Below, piece after piece: positions 16,968 through 24,498 of a stretch of DNA of 64,000 nucleotides (position 1 is its first letter; the number at the start of each line of letters is the position of its first letter). Under the pieces are notes generated by a model. The model searched no databases. It had not been told where the DNA came from and worked only from the letters and a program-made list of their open reading frames with translations. Position numbers and translations under genes: made by a program. Source of the DNA: Brevundimonas subvibrioides ATCC 15264 (lineage in GTDB: Bacteria > Pseudomonadota > Alphaproteobacteria > Caulobacterales > Caulobacteraceae); contig NC_014375.1 in assembly GCF_000144605.1 (NCBI RefSeq), positions 1,612,001 through 1,676,000 of the forward strand. The letters are read 5' to 3'.

Positions 16968-17387
16968 ACCGTCGTTGAGGATCAGGACGGTCGTATAGGG
17001 CTCCCGTCCGGCGGCCTCCATGCCCGGCGACCCCGCCGGCATGCCGGGCGCGCTCAGAGCCCGGGCGGCCGGGCGCTTCGCCAGCAATCGATCGACGTCG
17101 CCGGCCGGGACATGGCCCTCGATGGCGTAGGCGCCGACCACCGCGGTGTGGCAGGAGGCCAGCCGGTCCGGAACGCCATGCTGGGCCCGGATCGGTGCCA
17201 GGTCCTCGCGCTCGACGACCTCTACGGTCCAGCCCGCCTGGCGCATGTGCGCGATCCAGCCGCCGCAGCAGCCGCACCAGGGCGTCTTGTACGCGATCAT
17301 GCGCTTGGGCGGCGTGGCGAGGGCCGGGCCCGCGAGGGCGGCCAGAGGCAGGCCGAGGATGAGAAGGCGACGAGAAAGGCGGTTCAT
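16932..17387 (-). CDS. DUF411 periplasmic metal-associated protein
   Basis: 151 residues. A signal peptide (RRLLILGLPLAALAGPALA) is followed by a thioredoxin-like DUF411 domain with the Cys motif TPWCGCCGGWIAHM at about residues 35-48, a conserved Cys-His pair (LASCHTAVV) and a Met/Pro-rich tail (APGMPAGSPGMEA). DUF411 proteins accompany copper and silver resistance genes and are thought to bind metal in the periplasm. The gene is convergent with, and overlaps, the acyltransferase gene. Upstream is dinB, transcribed away from it. Confidence 0.85.
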   Translation of the reverse strand: MNRLSRRLLILGLPLAALAGPALATPPKRMIAYKTPWCGCCGGWIAHMRQAGWTVEVVEREDLAPIRAQHGVPDRLASCHTAVVGAYAIEGHVPAGDVDRLLAKRPAARALSAPGMPAGSPGMEAAGREPYTTVLILNDGSTSVFGRHNGA

Positions 17388-17516
17388 CGGCGGCGGTCCC
17401 GGATGGCGGCGAGACTGTCACTGTAGACCGGCGACCGGCGCGCCGCGAACCGACTTGGTGTCACAGGGGGGCGGTTTTGCTGCTCCCTTTATGTTCCAAT
17501 CTTGCTAGGCCGGGGC

Positions 17517-18593
17517 ATGAGCGACGGGCCGGTTCGCAAGATCATTCACGTCGACATGGACGCCTTCTTCGCGTCCGTCGAACAGCGCGACGATCCCGCT
17601 CTGCGCGGCAGCCCGGTGGCCGTGGGCTACGCCGCCCAACGCGGCGTGGTGGCGGCGGCCAGCTATGAGGCGCGGGTCTTCGGCGTGAGGTCGGCCATGC
17701 CGTCGACCACGGCCTTGCGGCAGTGCCCGGACCTCGTCTTCGTCCCGCCACGGTTCGAGGTCTACCGCGCCGTCTCGAAACAGATCCAGGCGATCTTCGC
17801 TGACTACACGCCTCTGGTGGAGCCGCTGTCCCTGGACGAGGCCTATCTCGACGTCACTGACAACCTGCGCGGCCTGCCGACCGCCTCGGAGACCGCCGTC
17901 GAGATCCGCGCCCGCATCCTGGAAGAGACCGGCCTGACAGCGTCGGCGGGGATTTCCTACAACAAGTTCCTAGCCAAGCTGGCCTCAGACCAGCGCAAGC
18001 CGAACGGCCAGTTCGTCGTGCCGCCCGGGCGGGGCGAGGCCTTCGTCGAGATCCTGCCGGTGAAACGCTTCTACGGGGTCGGGCCGGTGACGGCCGCCAA
18101 GATGAGCCGCTTGGGCATCGAGACCGGCGAGGACCTCCGGCGCCAGTCGCTGGCCTTACTACAGCAGCATTTCGGCAAGTCCGGTCCCTGGTACTACGCC
18201 ATCTCGCGCGGCGAGGATCATCGCGCGGTTAACCCGAACCGGGAGCGCAAGTCGTCCGGATCGGAAACGACGTTCGGAAGCGACCTGACCGATCCCTCGG
18301 CGATTGAGGCCGGTGTCCTCGCCATGACGGGCGATGTCTGGGGCTGGTGCGAGAAGTCGGACGCCTACGGGCGCACGGTGACGGTGAAGGTCAGATGGGC
18401 CGACTTTCAGCAGTCCACCCGCAGCCGTTCCTTTCCGGAGCCGGTGACGTCCAAGGATCGGCTGGAAGAGATCAGCCTCCTGCTGGTCCGCTCGCTCTAT
18501 CCGCCCGCCAAGGGCATCCGCCTGGTCGGCGTCAGCCTGTCCAACTTCAAGGTGCCGGCGCCGTCGGCGTCCGACCAGCTCGCCTTGGCCTGA
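17517..18593 (+). CDS. dinB: DNA polymerase IV (Y-family translesion polymerase)
   Basis: 358 residues, close to the E. coli length of 351. The catalytic blocks are present: HVDMDAFFASVEQRDDP at residues 11-27 (first Asp ligand) and LSLDEAYLDVT near residue 105 (Asp-Glu pair), plus a helix-hairpin-helix region (VKRFYGVGPVTAAKMSRLGI) and a little-finger domain. It bypasses DNA lesions. ATG 17517 is used; an upstream TTG at 17502 adds five residues without a ribosome site. The stop overlaps the ATG of the broken alkB. No clear GTTC-N7-GTTC SOS box is visible in the short leader. Confidence 0.9.
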   Translation: MSDGPVRKIIHVDMDAFFASVEQRDDPALRGSPVAVGYAAQRGVVAAASYEARVFGVRSAMPSTTALRQCPDLVFVPPRFEVYRAVSKQIQAIFADYTPLVEPLSLDEAYLDVTDNLRGLPTASETAVEIRARILEETGLTASAGISYNKFLAKLASDQRKPNGQFVVPPGRGEAFVEILPVKRFYGVGPVTAAKMSRLGIETGEDLRRQSLALLQQHFGKSGPWYYAISRGEDHRAVNPNRERKSSGSETTFGSDLTDPSAIEAGVLAMTGDVWGWCEKSDAYGRTVTVKVRWADFQQSTRSRSFPEPVTSKDRLEEISLLLVRSLYPPAKGIRLVGVSLSNFKVPAPSASDQLALA

Positions 18594-18835
18594 TGCGTGT
18601 GCAGGCAAACCTCTTCGGCGAGCCGGTTGCCGCGGGACCCGCCGCTCCGGACAGGTTTCGCTACTGGCCTGATCTCCTTTCAGAGGACGAGCAGGCAAGG
18701 ATGCTGCGTGCTCCACAGGCCTTGTCGTTCAAGCCCTATATCTGGAAGGCATGCGCCAAGCTGGGCGTACGGACCAGGATTCAGGTTGTAGCGGTCGGGG
18801 TTCGCACCGGCATCATAGACCCTGAAGACGAATGA
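18593..18835 (+). pseudogene. Broken alkB-like gene fused to a LuxR-like tail
   Basis: The 80-residue frame begins like an AlkB-family 2-oxoglutarate/Fe(II) dioxygenase (VQANLFGEP..., FRYWPDLLSEDEQARML, ALSFKPY at residues 44-50). Full AlkB proteins have about 200 residues and the Fe-binding HxD...H core, all missing here. From about nucleotide 18740 the frame becomes WKACAKLGVRTRIQVVAVGV and on, a LuxR-type HTH end, and stops at 18835. About 17 of 30 tail residues match the end of the ParB-like protein at 3050-3895. The ATG overlaps the dinB stop (ATGA), so an intact dinB-alkB repair operon is the likely ancestor. AlkB activity must be lost. Confidence 0.7.
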
Positions 18836-18857
18836 GCGCCAAGCTTGAGCGCGCGTA

Positions 18858-18957
18858 GAAGGAGAGGGGGCGGGCCTGGACTTCTGTACAGAAGCCGGAG
18901 GTGTCGGCTCTGATCGCCGCCGACGCATTGCGTCGCTTGGCTCAAAACCAGCGCCTG
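18858..18957 (+). repeat. Copy B of the ~100-bp dispersed repeat
   Basis: Same-orientation partner of 4372-4472, sharing GAAGGRGAGGGGGCGGGCC, ACTTCTGT and TGATCGCCGCCGACGCA. This copy also holds a perfect 14-bp palindrome, CTTCTGTACAGAAG. It starts 22 bp after the stop of the alkB/LuxR chimera, whereas copy A is separated from its LuxR-like tail by an NTF2-like gene. Confidence 0.65.
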
Positions 18958-19053
18958 TCCGTTCCGGAACCCGCCGACGACGATCCTACAACGCTCAAGG
19001 CTGGTCGCGCGAGTCGGGCTTGACCGATCGCGGCGAGGGAGGAAAAGACGCCG

Positions 19054-19353
19054 ATGACCAAATATGCGCCCCTCGCATCCTTCCTTCGCCGCCAGAAGCG
19101 GTCCGAGGTAAACCTGACGTTCCGGGAAATTGAACGGATCGTGGGTGGCATTCTGCCGAAAGCCGCGGCCGTCGACGGATGGTGGCGAGCGGATCCATCT
19201 GGGCCGTTGGGGCCCCAGCACATCGCGTTCGCGGACGCCGGATTCATCGCTGAACCGCAAATGCGAGCCGAGATCGTGCGCTTCGTCCGGAAGGACGCCG
19301 CCGGGCCGGTCCCCGGCACAGAGCAGGCCGGCGACCGGGACCAGGCAACCTGA
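19054..19353 (+). CDS. DUF7662-type small protein
   Basis: 99 residues starting MTKYAPLASFLRRQ, followed by VNLTFREIERIVGGILPKAA and WWRADPSGPLGPQHIAFADA. This order (Y-x-PL-x-x-FL, a helix with F-x-EIE-x-I-x-G-x-x-LP, then WW) is that of a small family now listed as DUF7662, often found near toxin, nuclease or mobile genes; function unknown. GAGGGAGGAAAA about 9-20 bases upstream is the ribosome site. The last 25 residues (AAGPVPGTEQAGDRDQ) are less typical and may be a lengthened end. Confidence 0.65.
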   Translation: MTKYAPLASFLRRQKRSEVNLTFREIERIVGGILPKAAAVDGWWRADPSGPLGPQHIAFADAGFIAEPQMRAEIVRFVRKDAAGPVPGTEQAGDRDQAT

Positions 19354-19362
19354 TTCCGGTCA

Positions 19363-19396
19363 CCTCCGGTGGCTTCGCCGAGGGGGCCGCCGGAGG
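19363..19396. terminator. Hairpin between convergent genes
   Basis: CCTCCGGTGGC and GCCGCCGGAGG form an 11-bp stem with one G-T pair and a 12-nt loop. It lies between the ends of the DUF7662 gene (19353) and the Cys-rich gene (19414), as expected for a two-way terminator, but there is no clear T-run. Confidence 0.45.
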
Positions 19397-19413
19397 AGAT
19401 CGATCGCCGACGA

Positions 19414-19638
19414 TCAGTTGTGGTCTGCGTGCCCCTGGGGGGCAGGCGTGTCCGACAGCGCTGGTGCGGGCGCCGCCGGCTCGGCCGGGGTGGTGTCGGT
19501 CTTCATCTCGTCGCAGCAGGTCATAGCCGCATCCGCGGCCATGTCCTTGCAGCAGGCGCAGCCTTCAGCGGCCAGGGCCGCGCCGGCGCTCAGGGTCAGG
19601 ATCGCGCCGGCGGCGGCCAGCAGGGTGGAAACTTTCAT
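19414..19638 (-). CDS. Small Cys-rich secreted protein of the copper operon
   Basis: 74 residues. A clean signal peptide (VSTLLAAAGAILTLSAGAALA) leaves a mature peptide of about 50 residues that opens with EGCACCKDMAADAAMTCCDE: five Cys and three Met within 22 residues, followed by a Pro/Ala-rich tail ending HADHN. It lies 10 bp downstream of a copC-like gene at the end of copA-copB-copC. A periplasmic copper buffer or chaperone is a reasonable inference; I know no named family. Small Cys-rich proteins of this kind are easily missed by automatic annotation. Confidence 0.6.
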   Translation of the reverse strand: MKVSTLLAAAGAILTLSAGAALAAEGCACCKDMAADAAMTCCDEMKTDTTPAEPAAPAPALSDTPAPQGHADHN

Positions 19639-19648
19639 CGTCGTTCTC

Positions 19649-20032
19649 CTAGTGAATCATGAAGCGGGTAGAGCCAGACATCTTGTGGCCGTCCGGACCT
19701 TCGGCGGACCAGGCGGCAGCGTAGCTCCCCGGCGCGAGACGCGGCAAGGCCACGCTGACGGTCACGGCGGCGGGCAGGGCGGGCGCGGTGACGACGATCG
19801 GGGCCTGGCCCTCGGCGGTGAGTGTCACGGTCTTCAGGATCATCGGGTGCGGGAAAGTCGCGCTGAAGCGTTCCGGTGCGCCTTGCATCATGGCGCCGTC
19901 GGCCGGGGTGGTGACGATGTTGGAGGCGGCCGGAGCCTGGTGTTGCATTCCGGCGTGGCCGGCGTGCGGGTCTTGAGCGGCGGCGGCGCCGGCAAACGCC
20001 AAAGCGGCGGTGAGAACAAGAGTGCGGATCAT
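19649..20032 (-). CDS. copC: CopC-type periplasmic copper-binding protein (second copy)
   Basis: 127 residues. A signal peptide (LVLTAALAFAGAAAAQ) is followed by the insertion DPHAGHAGMQHQ and a CopC beta-barrel (TTPADGAMMQGAPERFSATF; GPDGHKMSGSTRFMIH at the end). The C-terminal GHKMSG block is the conserved CopC/YobA end. The DPHAGH sequence also occurs five times in the neighbouring CopB, so the insertion is probably shared within the operon. ATG 20032 follows the CopB gene by 17 bp. Another CopC (25418) lies in the same cluster; this copy has the weaker match at its N-terminus. Confidence 0.75.
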   Translation of the reverse strand: MIRTLVLTAALAFAGAAAAQDPHAGHAGMQHQAPAASNIVTTPADGAMMQGAPERFSATFPHPMILKTVTLTAEGQAPIVVTAPALPAAVTVSVALPRLAPGSYAAAWSAEGPDGHKMSGSTRFMIH

Positions 20033-20049
20033 CGGGTAGTCTCCTTGGA

Positions 20050-21192
20050 TTAGAACCAGGCCTTGAGGCCGACAACGAGCCGGGTGTCTTCTGCCTCGCC
20101 GCCTCGGGCTTCGATGTAGTCGGCGGTGTTTCCGAGGGCGCGGCTCCACTCGACGCCGACGTAGGGGGCGAACTCCTTGCGGAGTTCGTAGCGCAGTCTC
20201 AGGCCCGCCTCGATCGAAGAGAGACCCGAGCCGATCTCCAGTTCCGGAATATCGCTGGCCGAGGCATCGATTTCGAGGCGCGGCTGAAGGATCAGGCGCT
20301 GTGTGATCCGCTGATCATACTCGGCCTCGACGCGGGCGGTCAGGTCGCCCTTCGTGGATAGAAAGGCGGCTGCGTCGATCTCGAACCAGTATGGGGCCAG
20401 TCCCTGGAGACCCAGGACCAGATGGGTGGTGTCCTCGCCATCGGGCCGGAAGTCTTGGCGCACACCGGCCTGCACATCCCAGAAGGGCGTGATGGCGCGG
20501 CTGTAGAGGGCCTGAATTTCGACCTCCTCCAGATCACCGCCGAAGTCGCCTTCACCCTCGGACTTCCACCAGAAGCGATTGATGTCGCCGCCGCTCCATC
20601 CCTGGACATCCCAAAGGTAGGTGTCGTCGCCATCGCCGAAGGCGGCTTCGAGGCGATCGATGATGACGGCCGTGGTACGCACGTCGCCGTTCTCGGCAAT
20701 CAAGGTCTGGCGTGATGCGTTCATCGCCTCTGCGCCGAAGACCAGGTCGGCGGCGTGCGTCGGGCCGCTCAGGGCGGCGGTCGGAACCGGCGTCTCTGGA
20801 GGTCGACCGGAATCGTCCGCGCTGGTCGGGACATCCGGCGGCCCCATGCTCATCGCCGCCATGTCATGCCCGGCATGGGGATCCGCCTGGGCCGGCTGAA
20901 TCGTGGCCATGTCGTGCCCGGCGTGCGGATCAGGCTGCGCGGGCGCCATGGTCGACGTCTCGTGACCCGCATGGGGATCGGCTTCGGGCGGCATCGGCGC
21001 GGGCGGCATGACATGACCCGCGTGCGGATCCTGTGCTGCCGGCCGGGCGGGAGTCTGAGGCTCGGCGACTTGTTCGGGCGCGGGGCGGGTCGGCGCCGGC
21101 ATGACATGGCCCGCGTGCGGGTCCTGGGCCTGGGCGCTGAAGGCGCTGGCGGCGAGGATGATGGGGGCGAGGGCGATGGCGAGGCGGTTCAT
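20050..21192 (-). CDS. copB: Outer-membrane copper resistance protein CopB/PcoB
   Basis: 380 residues. After the signal peptide (IALAPIILAASAFSAQAQ) comes a 110-residue linker with five DPHAGH repeats (each followed by VM, ET or DM), spaced by Pro/Ala-rich stretches, then a CopB beta-barrel from about residue 150 (ETLIAENGDVR-like start; LYSRAITPFWDVQAGVRQDF; final VGLKAWF with a C-terminal Phe). CopB sits in the outer membrane and works with CopA. The repeats supply His and Met ligands for copper. The start codon shares a base with the stop of copA, so the genes are coupled. Confidence 0.85.
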   Translation of the reverse strand: MNRLAIALAPIILAASAFSAQAQDPHAGHVMPAPTRPAPEQVAEPQTPARPAAQDPHAGHVMPPAPMPPEADPHAGHETSTMAPAQPDPHAGHDMATIQPAQADPHAGHDMAAMSMGPPDVPTSADDSGRPPETPVPTAALSGPTHAADLVFGAEAMNASRQTLIAENGDVRTTAVIIDRLEAAFGDGDDTYLWDVQGWSGGDINRFWWKSEGEGDFGGDLEEVEIQALYSRAITPFWDVQAGVRQDFRPDGEDTTHLVLGLQGLAPYWFEIDAAAFLSTKGDLTARVEAEYDQRITQRLILQPRLEIDASASDIPELEIGSGLSSIEAGLRLRYELRKEFAPYVGVEWSRALGNTADYIEARGGEAEDTRLVVGLKAWF

Positions 21193-23015
21193 CAGGCGGC
21201 TCCGTCCATGGGCCGCACCGTCACCACGTTGAACATGCCGGCGTGCATGTGCATCAGCATGTGGCAGTGGAAGGCCCAGTCTCCGGGTGCGTCGGCGGTC
21301 AGGTCGAACGTCACTTTTGATCCGGGAGCGACATTGACGGTGTGCTTCAGCGGCTGATGCCCCGCAGGACCGCCCGTAACGAGTTCAAAGAAATGCCCGT
21401 GCAGATGGATCGGGTGCCCCATCATGGTGTCGTTCACCAGGGTGACGCGGACCCGTTCATTCCGCTCGAAGCGGATCGGTTCGACCAGTTCGCTGAATTT
21501 GCGGCCGTCGAAGCCCCACATGAACCGTTCCATATTGCCGGTCAGATGGATTTCCATCGTCCGGGACGGCGGACGGCGATCCTTGTTCGGCTGGAGCGAA
21601 ACCAGATCGGTATAGACCAGCACCCGGTGATCGACCGTTTCCAGGCCGAGGGGGCGATCGCCCAGCCGGTTGGCGGGGGCCATGGCGATCATGTCGACGC
21701 CCACGCCCACCGCCATGTCGGCCGGCGCGTTGTCAGGGTCCCGCATATTCATCGCGCCCATGCCCGCCATATCGGACGCGGGAGCGGCGGCCGGGGTCTG
21801 CCCCATGGCCGCGTGATCCATGCCGGACATCGCGCCATCGTCCATTCCGGCCATGCCGCTATGGTCCATGCCCGCCATCCCGCTGTGATCCATCCCGCCC
21901 ATGCCCATGTCGCGCATCGTCAGGGTTGGAACCTCGCGGAGCGGCGGAACCTCCGCCGTCATGCCCAGGCGCGGGGCGAGCGTGGCGCGGCCCATGCCCG
22001 AGCGGTCGATCGCTTCGGACACGATGGTGTAGGCGCGGTCCTCGTTGGGCTGGACGATAACGTCGTAGGTTTCGGCGACGGAGATCTGGAACTCGTCGAC
22101 CTCGACGGGTCGGACATTTTCGCCGTCGGCCTGAACGACGGTCATCGGCAGGCCGGGGATCCGTACATTGAAGATCGACATCGCCGAGGCATTGATGATG
22201 CGCAGGCGCACACGCTCGCCCGGACGGAACAGACCGGTCCAGTTTTCTTCCGGGCCATGGCCGTTGACGAGGAAGGTGTAGGTCGTGCCGTTCACGTCGG
22301 AGATGTCGCGCGGGTCCATCCGCATCTGGCCCCACATTCGCCGCTCTTCGAGGCTCATGCCGTCCGCACCCGCCAGCAGGCCGGAAAGCGTCGTCCGCTG
22401 GCGATTGAAGTAGCCGGGGCTCTTCTTCAGTTTCGCTAGGATTTCGTGGGGATGCATGAAACTCCAGTCCGACAGGACCAGGACATGCTCGCGGTCATAG
22501 GCGACGGGATCGGCGCCGGCCGGGTCGATGACGATCGGTCCGTAGTGGCCCATCGCCTCCTGGAGCCCGGAGTGGCTGTGATACCAATAGGTGCCCGACT
22601 GCTTGACGGGAAACTCATAGACGAAGGTCTCGCGTGGCCGGATGCCCGGGAAGCTGATGCCCGGCACGCCGTCCATCTGGAACGGCAACAGTACGCCGTG
22701 CCAGTGGATCGAGGTGTCTTCGTCCAAGGTGTTAGTCACCGAAAAGCGGGCGTTCTGACCTTCGCGAAGGCGCAGCAGCGGCGCCGGCAACAGGCCGTTG
22801 ACCGTCACGGCGTGTCCGGTTCGCCCACCGACCGAGAACGGCGAGTGGCCAACCGTGAGGTCGATGTTCGGGCCGACGAGGGCCGGCAACTCCGACCGAA
22901 GACCCGCTGAACCGGTCTGGGCCCAGGCGGGCAGTAGGCCTTGCAAACCGAGCAGGCCGCCTCCCGCCGCGGCGCCGCGTAGAAAGGTGCGTCGGTCCAG
23001 TCGCATGATCGACAT
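21192..23015 (-). CDS. copA: Multicopper oxidase CopA/PcoA, Tat-exported
   Basis: 607 residues, the usual length of CopA. The Tat signal is RLDRRTFLRGAAAGGGLLGL at residues 5-24. Copper-site blocks are all present: HWHG (residue ~103), HSH in WYHSHSGLQEA, HPIHLHGHFFEL and HCHMLMHMHAG near the C-terminus. A Met-rich insertion at about residues 370-415 repeats DHSGMAGM and ends DHAAMGQ. The enzyme oxidises Cu(I) in the periplasm. copB overlaps its stop. An ECF-like promoter lies upstream at 23089-23113. Not to be confused with the copper ATPase at 25850, which is also called CopA in some species. Confidence 0.9.
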   Translation of the reverse strand: MSIMRLDRRTFLRGAAAGGGLLGLQGLLPAWAQTGSAGLRSELPALVGPNIDLTVGHSPFSVGGRTGHAVTVNGLLPAPLLRLREGQNARFSVTNTLDEDTSIHWHGVLLPFQMDGVPGISFPGIRPRETFVYEFPVKQSGTYWYHSHSGLQEAMGHYGPIVIDPAGADPVAYDREHVLVLSDWSFMHPHEILAKLKKSPGYFNRQRTTLSGLLAGADGMSLEERRMWGQMRMDPRDISDVNGTTYTFLVNGHGPEENWTGLFRPGERVRLRIINASAMSIFNVRIPGLPMTVVQADGENVRPVEVDEFQISVAETYDVIVQPNEDRAYTIVSEAIDRSGMGRATLAPRLGMTAEVPPLREVPTLTMRDMGMGGMDHSGMAGMDHSGMAGMDDGAMSGMDHAAMGQTPAAAPASDMAGMGAMNMRDPDNAPADMAVGVGVDMIAMAPANRLGDRPLGLETVDHRVLVYTDLVSLQPNKDRRPPSRTMEIHLTGNMERFMWGFDGRKFSELVEPIRFERNERVRVTLVNDTMMGHPIHLHGHFFELVTGGPAGHQPLKHTVNVAPGSKVTFDLTADAPGDWAFHCHMLMHMHAGMFNVVTVRPMDGAA

Positions 23016-23088
23016 CTAGGCTCGGTCCTCGCTAAGGCTATTTCGACGTCGTCATCCCGGACGGGGAGAACGGACGGTCCTACTGCCA

Positions 23089-23113
23089 ATACGCACGGGA
23101 GCGCCCGTCCCCT
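23089..23113 (-). promoter_or_regulatory. Candidate ECF-sigma promoter of copA
   Basis: On the minus strand AGGGGA (23113-23108) is followed after 14 bp by CGTAT (23093-23089), 73 bp before the copA ATG. It resembles the copC and cnrY-like promoters (GAGGGA-N15-CGTAT) but its spacer is 1 bp shorter, so this is the weakest of the three. Confidence 0.4.
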
Positions 23114-23148
23114 TGCGTCGAACCGCCTCAGTCGCCGACAGCGACGGT

Positions 23149-23703
23149 TCAGTGGTCCCGAAGAGCTTCCGCGAGCTTGGCGCGCGCCCTCGCAACGCGG
23201 GTCTCGACCGCCTTGGGAGTGGCTCCGACGATGACCGCGACTTCGGCGTGGGAGCGGCCCTCGAGCGCAGTCAGAAGCAGCGGCGCCTTCAGGGTGTCAG
23301 GCAAATCAGCGATGGCGCGGTCCAGCGCCGTCCGTCGCCGTCCTTCATCCAGCCGCTCTTCCGGCGTCGTCGCCCCGTCCCCGACAGCCAGGGCTTCGGG
23401 CGCGTCGAGGCCCATAACGCCGCGGACCACCCGGCGAACCGCACGCTTGCGGCCCCAGTCGCGGCATTTGTTGACGGCGATCGAGCGGAGCCAAGTCGCG
23501 AAGCTGCGGCTCGGATCATACCGGCGAATAGCCAGCCAGGCGGAGGCATAGGTCTCCTGGACGAGATCGTAGGCCTCTTCGTCGTCGCCCACGTATCTGC
23601 GAACGAAGCGATGGAGATCGCACTTCGTCGCAGTCATCAGCGCGCTGAAGGCGGCCCGGTCGCCCTTCGCCGCCCGTGTTTCGAGTGGAGCCCCCGAATC
23701 CAC
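23149..23703 (-). CDS. ECF sigma factor, CnrH-like position
   Basis: 184 residues with sigma region 2 (EEAYDLVQETYASAWLAIRR with RSFATWLRSIAVNKCRDWGR, residues ~41-85) and region 4 (ALDRAIADLPDTLKAPLLLT, then HAEVAVIVGATPKAVETRVA, residues ~125-180). It lies 7 bp after the CnrX-like gene and second after the CnrY-like gene, the order of cnrYXH in Cupriavidus. It is inferred to be held at the membrane by the Y protein and freed when X senses metal. Likely targets are its own cassette and the copper genes on either side, which share a promoter layout. Confidence 0.85.
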   Translation of the reverse strand: MDSGAPLETRAAKGDRAAFSALMTATKCDLHRFVRRYVGDDEEAYDLVQETYASAWLAIRRYDPSRSFATWLRSIAVNKCRDWGRKRAVRRVVRGVMGLDAPEALAVGDGATTPEERLDEGRRRTALDRAIADLPDTLKAPLLLTALEGRSHAEVAVIVGATPKAVETRVARARAKLAEALRDH

Positions 23704-23710
23704 CAGGGTC

Positions 23711-24151
23711 TTATCCTGCGTCTTGCAGGAGGGCTCCGACGACCTGCCGGTCGAACACCTGGGCCTGCTCGGCCGTCAGGACCGACCGCATCTCAAACAC
23801 ATGGGCGATGGTGGCCTTCTGGAGACCGCCCATGGCGACGTGGAAATGATCGACCGCCGCCTGAACCTGCGGACTGTCGCCCTCGCTGACGGCGATCGCA
23901 TCCGCCAGCTCGCGATTGGCCGTCCGGACTTCGGCTTCGAGCGCGCCTCGGCGCGAGGCGAAGCGGGCTTCGATCGCCTCCAGATGCGTTTCTTGGTCCT
24001 CTGTCAGGTCAAGTTGATCATGGACGATACTGTGCAGGCTGGGCGCTTCATTCCGCTTCATCAACCAGGCTGTGCTGGCCCAGGTCCCTGCGCCGCTGGC
24101 GAGGGCGGCGAGCGCCGCCGTGATCGCGATGGACCGCCACCCCCCCGTCAT
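23711..24151 (-). CDS. CnrX-like periplasmic metal sensor
   Basis: 146 residues: one N-terminal membrane anchor (IAITAALAALASGAGTWAST) and a helical periplasmic domain. Five ligand positions known from CnrX (H42, H46, E63, H119, M123) are all met here with a constant shift of two: H40 and H44 (LHSIVH), E61 (HLEAIE), H117 and M121 (HVFEM). This makes it a very close functional match to the Ni/Co sensor rather than a generic Spy/CpxP-like protein. It overlaps the preceding CnrY-like gene by 4 bp. It sits inside a copper cluster, so its physiological metal is an open question. Confidence 0.85.
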   Translation of the reverse strand: MTGGWRSIAITAALAALASGAGTWASTAWLMKRNEAPSLHSIVHDQLDLTEDQETHLEAIEARFASRRGALEAEVRTANRELADAIAVSEGDSPQVQAAVDHFHVAMGGLQKATIAHVFEMRSVLTAEQAQVFDRQVVGALLQDAG

Positions 24152-24426
24152 TCGCCGGCTCCGAGCGTCCCGATCGGCGAGAGGCCTGCCGACACGCTGA
24201 ACACCTGCATTTCGGAAGGTTCGGCCCGCGCGGACAGAGCGAACAGGCCCCCATTGGCGACGCCAACCACGAGCGCCATGGCGAGGGCCGCCACGCGAAC
24301 CTGACCCATCCGCCCTTCACTGACGCGGTCTTCGATGCGGCGCCAGACATCGGATTCCAGCCCTGAAAGCCCGGCCGGGCTCGCCGGCCGGGCGCTCGCG
24401 ATCAGGCGATCGATGTCCTCAGTCAT
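24148..24426 (-). CDS. CnrY-like membrane anti-sigma factor
   Basis: 92 residues from ATG 24426, which has GGAGGTG in front; an upstream in-frame start at 24456 would remove the leader. The cytosolic N-terminus has EDIDRLIASARP and LESDVWRRIEDRV; a single membrane helix follows (VRVAALAMALVVGVANGGLF, residues ~44-63), and a short periplasmic tail. Length, topology and place before the sensor match CnrY, which grips the sigma factor with its N-terminal helix. Sequence similarity in this family is low, so the call rests mainly on context. Confidence 0.7.
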   Translation of the reverse strand: MTEDIDRLIASARPASPAGLSGLESDVWRRIEDRVSEGRMGQVRVAALAMALVVGVANGGLFALSARAEPSEMQVFSVSAGLSPIGTLGAGE

Positions 24427-24454
24427 GTTGCACCTCCGTCGGCCCCATAACCCC

Positions 24455-24480
24455 ATACGCCTCGTACGACCAAATCCCTC
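24455..24480 (-). promoter_or_regulatory. Candidate ECF-sigma promoter of the cnrYXH-like cassette
   Basis: On the minus strand GAGGGA (24480-24475) is separated by exactly 15 bp from CGTAT (24459-24455), 28 bp before the ATG at 24426. The same arrangement stands before copC at 25843-25818. It suggests autoregulation by the cassette's own sigma factor. Confidence 0.5.
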
Positions 24481-24498
24481 GGTTGAGGCCCCGCCCCG

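Noticed and set aside
17461..17516. An SOS (LexA) box before dinB
   Set aside because: One GTTC is present at 17493 but the second half-site of GTTC-N7-GTTC is missing.
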